From Verrucomicrobiota bacterium (GTDB taxonomy: Bacteria > Verrucomicrobiota > Verrucomicrobiia > Limisphaerales > UBA11320), in the NCBI GenBank assembly GCA_016871475.1, contig VHDG01000222.1, positions 1-6,735 on the forward strand: 6,735 bases of DNA, written 5' to 3'. Position numbers and translations under genes: made by a program. How positions within the stretch are numbered: the first letter of the stretch is position 1; every line of letters begins with the position of its first letter. Below the pieces are notes generated by a model. That model did not search any database, was not told where the DNA came from, and worked only from the letters and a program-made list of their open reading frames with translations. Below are positions 1-6,735 of the stretch, piece by piece.

Positions 1-2662
<2,662 letters not shown>

Positions 2663-2739
2663 AAGTCAGTTCGAAGTTGCATGCATTTTTCGGGCCGGAC
2701 ACCCGATGGACCCAAACCGCCGGCTTGATCTGCGGATGA

Positions 2740-2760
2740 GTCAACACGTCCGGCGTTGAC
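2740..2760. repeat. Inverted repeat (GTCAAC/GTTGAC) in the kinase-sucA gap
   Basis: The 152-base gap 2663-2814 between the kinase and sucA contains a perfect 6-bp inverted repeat: GTCAAC at 2740-2745 and GTTGAC at 2755-2760, with 9 bases between. In minus-strand RNA it extends with a G-U and a C-G pair to an 8-bp stem with a 5-base loop. No run of T follows it, so it does not look like an intrinsic terminator. The TTGACT it contains has no credible -10 hexamer 16-18 bases downstream. A 10-bp palindrome, GAGCCGGCTC, lies at 2799-2808 just after the kinase stop. The rest of the gap shows nothing I recognise. The repeat could be an operator, an RNA structure that tunes sucA expression, or chance. 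Confidence 0.4.
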
Positions 2761-2814
2761 TCTCAGTGCTTCCCGCCCGCATGGGGACCGACCTTGATGA
2801 GCCGGCTCTCCAGG

Positions 2815-3714
2815 CTAAAATTTCGTCAGGGCTTCAATCTCCCGGACACGCTTCTGGATCTCGCGCTTCTGCACTTTGGTGGTTCGTGTCAGCCCAAAGC
2901 CCTCGCAGCAAAACGAAGCCACGACGCTGCCATGCACCATGGCTTTGCGGAGGTTTTTCTCCGCAGGTCCGCGGTTGGAAGCAAGATAGCCGATAAGTCC
3001 GCCCACAAACGAATCACCAGCGCCTGTCGGATCCAGCACCTTGCGCAAAGGATATGCAGGACACAGGAAGAGGCCATCGCCATTCGATAGCACGGAGCCG
3101 TGTTCGCCTTTCTTGATGATCACGTGCCGCGGGCCCATCTTGTGAATGAGTCGTGCGGCTTCGACGGTGTTGTCAGCCTTTGTCAGCTGGTGGGCTTCGC
3201 TGTCGTTCAAGACGAGCGCGTCCACCCGCTTGAGCAGTTTCAGCAAGTCGTCCAAAGCAATGTTCAGCCAGAGATCCATCGTGTCGGCGATCACGAATCG
3301 TGGCTTCCACATCTGGTCCAGCACATGATGCTGAAGGGCTGGAGCGATATTCGCCAGGAGCAGGTAGGGCGCCGACTTGTAGGCATCCGGCAAGGAGGGG
3401 GAGAACTTCTCGAACACGCCCAGCTCCGTCGCCAGAGTGCGCCTGTTGTTCATGTTGACTTCATACTCCCCGGACCAGTGGAAAGTCCTGCCCTCCTCGA
3501 TCTGGAGTCCTCCGAGATCGATGCGATGCTTGCGATACAGATCGAGGTATTTTTTGGGAAAGTCATGGCCGACCACCCCCACCATCTTAACCGGCGAGAA
3601 GAAGCTCGCGGCCACAGCGGCATGGCTCGCCGAGCCGCCCAAAAGTCGAGGGTTCTCCGCTTTTGGAGTTTTGATGGAATCCAACGCTGTAGAACCGACA
3701 ATCAATACGCTCAT
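2815..3714 (-). CDS. PfkB/ribokinase-family sugar kinase, substrate unknown
   Basis: A 299-residue ATP-dependent kinase with the ribokinase fold, predicted cytosolic. The start MSVLIVGSTALD begins the first beta strand. The substrate-side motif GGSASHAAVAASFFSP is at 26-41, with VGVVGHDFP following at 45-53. The second PfkB signature DPTGAGDSFVGG is at 228-239. It carries the GAGD anion hole and the catalytic base Asp234. VLNDSEAHQLT (168-178) and VIIKKGEHGS (198-207) are typical ATP-domain segments. The pattern resembles a widespread bacterial subgroup annotated only as sugar kinase (ribokinase group C, from memory), whose substrate I do not know. A longer reading begins at a GTG at 3756, but its 14 extra residues (MRSIAPHRLNFFRI) look like translated leader. 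I prefer the ATG at 3714, preceded by AGGATC, a close and weak Shine-Dalgarno. thiE lies 43 bases upstream and sucA 152 bases downstream. ThiD and ThiM have the same fold, but this protein's signatures are of the PfkB sugar-kinase type. Confidence 0.9.
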   Translation of the reverse strand: MSVLIVGSTALDSIKTPKAENPRLLGGSASHAAVAASFFSPVKMVGVVGHDFPKKYLDLYRKHRIDLGGLQIEEGRTFHWSGEYEVNMNNRRTLATELGVFEKFSPSLPDAYKSAPYLLLANIAPALQHHVLDQMWKPRFVIADTMDLWLNIALDDLLKLLKRVDALVLNDSEAHQLTKADNTVEAARLIHKMGPRHVIIKKGEHGSVLSNGDGLFLCPAYPLRKVLDPTGAGDSFVGGLIGYLASNRGPAEKNLRKAMVHGSVVASFCCEGFGLTRTTKVQKREIQKRVREIEALTKF

Positions 3715-3757
3715 GATCCTAAAGAAGTTTAACCGATGAGGTGCGATGCTCCGCACG

Positions 3758-4426
3758 CTACCGGGAGGCGGAAACTAGGCGGTTCCGGAAGGCCTGACAA
3801 GCGCCAGAAATGTCCCTGCTGTTCAGAATGGAGGATACAACGCAGATCCGCCGTGCTCCTGCCTCCAACACGGAGCTCAACGTTCCCAAATCAATTCCTC
3901 CAATCGCAAACCAAGGAACCTTCAGGTTCGCGCTCGCCCACCTCACATACTCGAGTGTGACAGGGGGTGCGGTCGGCTTGGTCCCGGTCGCGAATACCGG
4001 GCCTATAGCTATATAGTCCGGCGATGCTCCAATCGACTTCTCAGCCTGCGAGGGCGAGTGGGTACTCAGCCCCAATCCGAATCTCGGAGGAACCCCGGTT
4101 ACATCCGCGGCCTTGGAGTGCCCGGCTTCGAAGAAATCCTCCTGTCCCAGGTGGCACAGGGGCGCTCCCACCGCGACTGCGATGTCGGGGTGGTCGTTGA
4201 CCACCATCAACGCTCCGGATGACTTGATGATCGGTGCAATCGCTTCAGCCATCCTTCGAACTTCATCCGGCATGAGGCCTTTGGCACGAAGTTGAATGAT
4301 GTCAGCTCCCCCGTCGCAAAGAGCTCTGGTGACCTCGGTCGGTTGGCGGCCGTTCAGGTAGGCAGCGTCCACGAAAGCGTAGAGCCTGGCTTCCTCCAAC
4401 TTCGTTCTCAGCTCATCAGGTCCCAT
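3758..4426 (-). CDS. thiE: Thiamine-phosphate synthase
   Basis: A cytosolic TIM-barrel enzyme of 222 residues, normal for the family. It joins HMP pyrophosphate and thiazole phosphate to give thiamine phosphate and pyrophosphate. Visible landmarks: IIQLRAKG (43-50) with Arg47 and Lys49 contacting pyrophosphate, VVND (75-78) with Asn77/Asp78 at the Mg site, HLGQED (92-97) with Asp97, LSTHS (120-124), IAIGPVFATGTK (139-150) with Thr147/Thr149/Lys150, FAIGGI (173-178), and CVVSSI (195-200) at the phosphate pocket. These match the active-site positions known for B. subtilis ThiE. The stretch before HLGQ reads GAPLC rather than the usual GADGV, a local oddity. An in-frame TGA 21-23 bases upstream rules out an upstream extension from ATG, GTG or TTG. 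No strong Shine-Dalgarno is visible. No other thiamine gene is in the window, and the 101-base gap from accC shows no convincing TPP riboswitch. TenI-type paralogues share the fold, but the retained catalytic residues favour a true ThiE. Confidence 0.93.
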   Translation of the reverse strand: MGPDELRTKLEEARLYAFVDAAYLNGRQPTEVTRALCDGGADIIQLRAKGLMPDEVRRMAEAIAPIIKSSGALMVVNDHPDIAVAVGAPLCHLGQEDFFEAGHSKAADVTGVPPRFGLGLSTHSPSQAEKSIGASPDYIAIGPVFATGTKPTAPPVTLEYVRWASANLKVPWFAIGGIDLGTLSSVLEAGARRICVVSSILNSRDISGACQAFRNRLVSASR

Positions 4427-4433
4427 TTCCAGG

Positions 4434-4453
4434 CTGGCACAGCATCACGCCAG
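4434..4453 (-). other. Small hairpin just before the thiE start
   Basis: In the 101-base accC-thiE gap (4427-4527), the minus-strand RNA can pair CTGGC (4453-4449) with GCCAG (4438-4434). Two to three G-U pairs extend the stem inward. The hairpin ends seven bases before the thiE ATG, where a Shine-Dalgarno would normally sit, and no good one is seen. It could restrain thiE initiation, but a 5-bp Watson-Crick stem is short and may be chance. The rest of the gap holds no gene and no thi-box I can support. Confidence 0.25.
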
Positions 4454-4527
4454 CTCGTGAGGGTGTTTGGAGCGGTGAATGAAGTGCGCTGGCCTGCCGT
4501 GAATCTCCGTGCAAGAGATCATACCGG

Positions 4528-5910
4528 TCAGGCTCGCTCTTCGAATAATTCCCGCCGACCGCCGCTCATCAATTGCTCGATGAAGTTCGTGCTGTAAACC
4601 CCGCGCCGGAAGTTCGGGTCTTGCAGAATGGCCTGCTCGAACGGAACCGTGGTCTTGATTCCCGTGATCATGTATTCGCTCAGAGCCCGCGACATCTTGT
4701 CCATCGCATCCCTTCGATCCCGTCCGAAGGTGATCAGCTTCCCAATCATCGAGTCGTAATACGGCGGAATGGTGTAGCCCGCGTAGGCATGACTGTCGAC
4801 ACGAACACCCCGGCCGCCTGGCGCAAAATACATCTCGATTCGTCCCGGGCTGGGCCGAAAGTCGTCAAAGGGATCCTCGGCATTAATCCGGCATTCAATG
4901 GCATGACCCTGGATGACAACATCGCTCTGCGAAATCTTCAGGGGTTCCCCCATCGCGATCATGATCTGCTGTTTAACCAGATCCACGCCGGTCACCTCTT
5001 CGGTGATGGGATGCTCCACCTGAATTCGCTTGTTAACCTCAAGAAAGTAAAAATTGCCCTTGTCATCCACGACGAACTCAACCGTGCCCGCGTTCGAGTA
5101 GTGAGCGACTTCGGCGATCCGGACGGCTGCCTTCCCCATCCTTTTGCGAAGGTCCTTGAACTTCGACTCAATGAGCGGGGAGGGGGTTTCCTCCACAACT
5201 TTTTGGTTCCTCCGCTGGATGGAGCAGTCGCGCTCGCCAAGATGGATGATGTTGCCGCGCTGATCACCGAGAATCTGGAACTCAATATGGTGAGGGTTCT
5301 CGATAAACTTCTCGATATAAACCCCGGAGTTGCCAAACGCCTTGTCGGCCTCCGTTCGGGCGGTGTGGTAGCCCTTCACAAGCGATACATCGTTGTGGGC
5401 TACTCGCATCCCGCGTCCTCCGCCTCCCGCGATGGCTTTGATCATCACTGGGTAGCCGATCTTCTTTGCGACGCTTAAAGCCTCTTGCTCGTTTTCCACC
5501 AAACCGTCAGACCCCGGAGGACAAGGAACCCCTGCTTTCCGAGCGAGCTCCCGGCTCGTCGCCTTGTTCTCCAAAGCGTTCATGGCTCTCGAGCTTGGGC
5601 CGATGAAGCGAATGTTGCAGCTCTCGCAAACCTCAGCGAAATGGGCGTTCTCCGATAGGAAGCCGTAGCCGGGATGGATGGCATCGACGTCAGCGATCTC
5701 CGCTGAACTGATAATACGATCGATCCTCAAGTAGCTCTCAGAACTAGGGCCTTTACCGATACAGATTGCTTCATCTGCCAGCTGAACGTGCATGGAATTC
5801 GAATCAGCCTCGGAATAGACCGCAACGGTTTTCACGTTGAGCTCTTTGCAAGCCCTGATGACTCGCACCGCAATCTCGCCTCGGTTGGCGACCAGAATTT
5901 TTTCGAACAT
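4528..5910 (-). CDS. accC: Acetyl-CoA carboxylase biotin carboxylase subunit
   Basis: Cytosolic ATP-grasp enzyme (460 residues; E. coli has 449) that carboxylates the biotin on AccB using ATP and bicarbonate, the first half-reaction of acetyl-CoA carboxylase. The N-terminal domain opens with the hallmark FEKILVANRGEIAVRVIRA (2-20). HPGYGFLSEN is at 79-88. The ATP-grasp domain has Lys116, the glycine-rich loop KAIAGGGGRGM (158-168), HHIEFQ (207-212) and ERDCSIQRRNQKVVEE (226-241). Glu278, Glu291, Asn293 and Arg295 lie at the metal/bicarbonate site, followed by QVEHP (297-301). The C-terminal domain carries ECRINAED (339-346, Arg341 equivalent to E. coli Arg338) and YAGYTIPPYYDSMIGKL (376-392). 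Two positions differ from E. coli: Asn235 for His236 and Lys294 for Thr291. All catalytic residues are kept. The start needs no adjustment, although no strong Shine-Dalgarno is visible. It lies 60 bases after accB. Stand-alone length with no carboxyltransferase domain rules out pyruvate carboxylase. Confidence 0.98.
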   Translation of the reverse strand: MFEKILVANRGEIAVRVIRACKELNVKTVAVYSEADSNSMHVQLADEAICIGKGPSSESYLRIDRIISSAEIADVDAIHPGYGFLSENAHFAEVCESCNIRFIGPSSRAMNALENKATSRELARKAGVPCPPGSDGLVENEQEALSVAKKIGYPVMIKAIAGGGGRGMRVAHNDVSLVKGYHTARTEADKAFGNSGVYIEKFIENPHHIEFQILGDQRGNIIHLGERDCSIQRRNQKVVEETPSPLIESKFKDLRKRMGKAAVRIAEVAHYSNAGTVEFVVDDKGNFYFLEVNKRIQVEHPITEEVTGVDLVKQQIMIAMGEPLKISQSDVVIQGHAIECRINAEDPFDDFRPSPGRIEMYFAPGGRGVRVDSHAYAGYTIPPYYDSMIGKLITFGRDRRDAMDKMSRALSEYMITGIKTTVPFEQAILQDPNFRRGVYSTNFIEQLMSGGRRELFEERA

Positions 5911-5929
5911 GCGCTTGGGAAAAGAGAGT

Positions 5930-5950
5930 TGGGTTCGGTTGTCGAACCCA
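5930..5950 (-). other. Perfect 8-bp intercistronic hairpin between accB and accC
   Basis: The 60-base gap 5911-5970 contains a perfect inverted repeat: TGGGTTCG at 5930-5937 and CGAACCCA at 5943-5950, with a 5-base loop. In minus-strand mRNA it falls after the accB stop and ends 19 bases before the accC ATG. The sequence after it (ACTCTCTTTTCCC) is pyrimidine-rich, but its T-run is short and starts several bases away, so a full terminator is unlikely. It could protect the accB 3' end, act as a processing site, or cause partial termination that sets the AccB:AccC ratio. Confidence 0.6.
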
Positions 5951-5970
5951 GGAGACCCGAGAGTTTTAAA

Positions 5971-6438
5971 TCAAATCGGTCGAATCTTGAACAAAGGCTG
6001 GCCAAACTCGACAGGTTTAGCGTTATCGATGAGAACCTGAGTCACGATTCCACGCGCTTCGGCCTTGATCTCGTTCATGACCTTCATCGCCTCGATGATG
6101 CAGACGACCGTGTCCGGGTTCACTTCAGAGCCGACATCTACATAGGAACCCGATTCAGGAGAGGGCGACCGATAAAACGTCCCGATCATCGGCGACTTTA
6201 TTTCCGATTCGCTGGAGGCAGCAGCTGGGGCAACAGCCAGTGGAGCGCCCGCTTGAGCTGGGATTCCGGCCGGAGGCAAGGCGGCTGCAGGCAAATAGGT
6301 GATGGTGGTGTCCTCCGCAGAGGGCAGACCTGTACCGCGCTTGAGCTTGATCTTGAATTCCTGTCGCTCGAGCTCGAACTCGCTGATCGAGTTCTTCTTC
6401 ATGAGATCAATAATGGCCTTGATGTCCTTCAAATCCAT
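5971..6438 (-). CDS. accB: Acetyl-CoA carboxylase biotin carboxyl carrier protein
   Basis: A 155-residue cytosolic carrier (E. coli AccB is 156) whose biotin shuttles carboxyl groups from AccC to the carboxyltransferase AccA/AccD. Three parts are visible. The N-terminal segment MDLKDIKAIIDLMKKNSI is followed by FELERQEFKIKLKR to residue 34, the usual AccB dimer/AccC-contacting region. Residues about 49-77 are an Ala/Pro-rich flexible linker. The biotinyl domain runs from about 80 to 155, with SPMIGTFYRSP (82-92), the biotinylation motif EAMKVMNEI (116-124) with Lys119 as the modified residue, and FGQPLFKI (145-152). SPMIGTFYRSP includes the 'thumb' region of bacterial AccB, which separates it from generic biotinyl domains of other carboxylases. 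The start is fixed by a strong Shine-Dalgarno and by the canonical N-terminus. It is co-oriented with accC 60 bases downstream and needs BirA, which is not in the window. Confidence 0.98.
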   Translation of the reverse strand: MDLKDIKAIIDLMKKNSISEFELERQEFKIKLKRGTGLPSAEDTTITYLPAAALPPAGIPAQAGAPLAVAPAAASSESEIKSPMIGTFYRSPSPESGSYVDVGSEVNPDTVVCIIEAMKVMNEIKAEARGIVTQVLIDNAKPVEFGQPLFKIRPI

Positions 6439-6445
6439 GGTGTGG

Positions 6446-6450
6446 CCTCC
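6446..6450 (-). promoter_or_regulatory. Shine-Dalgarno of accB
   Basis: GGAGG on the minus strand, seven bases before the accB ATG at 6438. It is the only textbook ribosome binding site in the window. The other four complete starts have weak or no such motif, suggesting accB is the most strongly initiated gene here. Confidence 0.85.
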
Positions 6451-6493
6451 AAACTATCCAGAGTTAACCTTTGCGTCCTGAGCATTTGATTCA

Positions 6494-6535
6494 TTTATAA
6501 ACAAAACAAAGCAGTGCCGAACTCGATACTGCTTT
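6494..6535 (-). terminator. Intrinsic terminator-like hairpin between aroQ and accB
   Basis: On the minus strand, AAAGCAGT (6535-6528) pairs perfectly with ACTGCTTT (6515-6508). After one A/C mismatch the stem continues with a U-G and two Watson-Crick pairs to an AGTT tetraloop. The tail GTTTTGTTTATAAA (6507-6494) is T-rich, as expected of a Rho-independent terminator. The plus strand lacks a comparable T tract. It would end aroQ transcription. If the promoter at 6551-6579 is real, the hairpin lies in the accB leader and would act as an attenuator. The end of the tail also reads TATAAA (6499-6494), a good -10 hexamer, but 16-17 bases upstream there is only a poor -35 (TTCGGC or GTTCGG), so a second accB promoter there is possible but weak. 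Confidence 0.6.
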
Positions 6536-6550
6536 CTACGAAACGCGCGG

Positions 6551-6579
6551 ACGTTATGAATCCGCCATGGAAGCGTCAA
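6551..6579 (-). promoter_or_regulatory. Candidate sigma-70-type promoter for accBC and downstream genes
   Basis: Minus strand: TTGACG (6579-6574), a 17-base spacer, then TAACGT (6556-6551). The -35 matches five of six consensus bases. The -10 has the TAnnnT pattern but only three of six matches. Transcription would begin near 6544, giving a leader of about 105 bases that contains the hairpin at 6508-6535. It is the best -35/-10 pair with correct spacing in the intergenic region. The -35 lies inside one arm of the inverted 9-mer repeat, so a protein bound there would compete with polymerase. Confidence 0.5.
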
Positions 6580-6632
6580 CCGGAAAATTCTTTGGAAAGT
6601 GCGTCAAGCATCGGTTTCGTCGCGGTTGACGC
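6573..6632. repeat. 9-bp inverted repeat with a third partial copy upstream of accB
   Basis: GCGTCAACC at 6573-6581 is matched by its exact reverse complement GGTTGACGC at 6624-6632, 42 bases apart. A partial third copy, GCGTCAA, lies at 6601-6607 between them, in the same direction as the first and 28 bases from it. The 6573-6581 arm covers the candidate -35 box. It may be an operator array. The pair is too far apart for a simple terminator stem, though 6601-6607 can also pair with 6626-6632 in RNA. Confidence 0.4.
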
Positions 6633-6645
6633 CACTACCAGGCGA

Positions 6646-6735
6646 TTAGCGCTTCACTATAGCGTTAACGGCTGCTTGAATTCCGAGGATGTAGGAATAT
6701 GGACCGAAGCCGCAGATTTGACCCACGCACACTGA
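6646..6735 (-). CDS. aroQ: Type II 3-dehydroquinate dehydratase, C-terminal 29 residues only
   Basis: Only the last 29 codons and the TAA stop are in the window; the gene enters from beyond 6735. The visible residues read SVCVGQICGFGPYSYILGI followed by QAAVNAIVKR. This matches the end of type II dehydroquinases, where a Ser after the catalytic-site loop is followed by a G-x-I-x-G-x-G-x-x-x-Y strand and a final helix. The enzyme (cytosolic dodecamer, about 145-150 residues) dehydrates 3-dehydroquinate to 3-dehydroshikimate in the shikimate pathway. The position directly upstream of accB supports the call, since aroQ-accB-accC is a well-known bacterial order. The catalytic Tyr and His are outside the window, so activity cannot be judged. 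Confidence 0.85.
   Translation of the reverse strand, partial: SVCVGQICGFGPYSYILGIQAAVNAIVKR

Noticed and set aside
2700..2745. A promoter for sucA using TTGACT in the kinase-sucA gap.
   Set aside because: No A/T-rich -10 hexamer lies 16-18 bases downstream; the sequence there is GGCGGT.
3741..3756. GTGCG/CGCAC hairpin right after the thiE stop as a terminator.
   Set aside because: The stem is only 5 bp and no T run follows, so transcription into the kinase gene is likely to continue.
3715..3756. GTG start at 3756 for the PfkB kinase.
   Set aside because: It adds 14 residues that do not fit the family N-terminus; the ATG at 3714 starts exactly at the first conserved beta strand.
4500..4540. 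A thi-box (TPP riboswitch) suggested by GAGCCTGACCGGTATGATC before thiE.
   Set aside because: The match includes the accC stop codon region, and the remaining conserved TPP elements (CUGAGA and the pairing helices) are absent. A covariance-model search would settle it.
4573..5478. A 301-codon plus-strand open frame.
   Set aside because: It is antisense to the strongly conserved accC coding sequence and has no family resemblance.
5788..6489. A 233-codon plus-strand open frame across accB.
   Set aside because: It covers accB, the accB-accC gap and the accC start on the opposite strand; the real genes explain the sequence.
6429..6494. A 21-residue leader ORF (ATG at 6494) overlapping the accB start by 10 bases.
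   Set aside because: It has no Shine-Dalgarno, its ATG overlaps the terminator tail, and its composition is not that of a classic leader peptide. It would matter only if translation were shown.
6514..6735. A 73-codon plus-strand open frame at the window end.
   Set aside because: The minus strand of the same region encodes the clear AroQ C-terminus and the accB regulatory region.

Overview
The window is a block of bacterial housekeeping metabolism. All genes lie on the minus strand, so transcription runs from position 6735 toward 1. In transcription order they are: the 3' end of aroQ (type II 3-dehydroquinate dehydratase), accB (biotin carrier protein of acetyl-CoA carboxylase), accC (biotin carboxylase), thiE (thiamine-phosphate synthase), a PfkB/ribokinase-family sugar kinase, and sucA (2-oxoglutarate dehydrogenase E1), whose 3' end runs off the window. 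About 90% of the bases are coding. I see no tRNA, rRNA, CRISPR, insertion sequence, phage gene or sign of recent transfer.

The organism is a Gram-negative-type heterotroph of moderately high GC. The aroQ-accB-accC order is common in many phyla. The style of the AccB N-terminus, the short unfused SucA, and a PfkB kinase next to sucA remind me of Verrucomicrobiota (Pedosphaera-like). That placement comes from memory of protein style and is only moderately secure.

Layout: 6646-6735 is the aroQ C-terminus. 6439-6645 is a 207-base intergenic region and the most informative non-coding stretch. It holds an inverted 9-mer plus a third partial copy, a TTGACG-N17-TAACGT promoter candidate, a terminator-like hairpin with a T-rich tail, and a clear Shine-Dalgarno for accB. 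5971-6438 is accB, and 5911-5970 is a gap with a perfect 8-bp hairpin. 4528-5910 is accC, followed by a 101-base gap and then thiE (3758-4426). The PfkB kinase (2815-3714) starts 43 bases after thiE. A 152-base gap with a GTCAAC/GTTGAC hairpin leads to sucA (2662 down to 1, 887 codons visible, about 35-40 missing).

How the genes fit together: AccB and AccC form the biotin half of acetyl-CoA carboxylase, the first step of fatty-acid synthesis. ThiE makes thiamine phosphate, the precursor of thiamine diphosphate (ThDP), and SucA, two genes downstream, is a ThDP enzyme of the TCA cycle. The kinase's substrate cannot be read from sequence. I found no new biological system. The points worth a second look are regulatory: a possible attenuator in the accB leader, an accB-accC intercistronic hairpin, and the thiE-kinase-sucA linkage.
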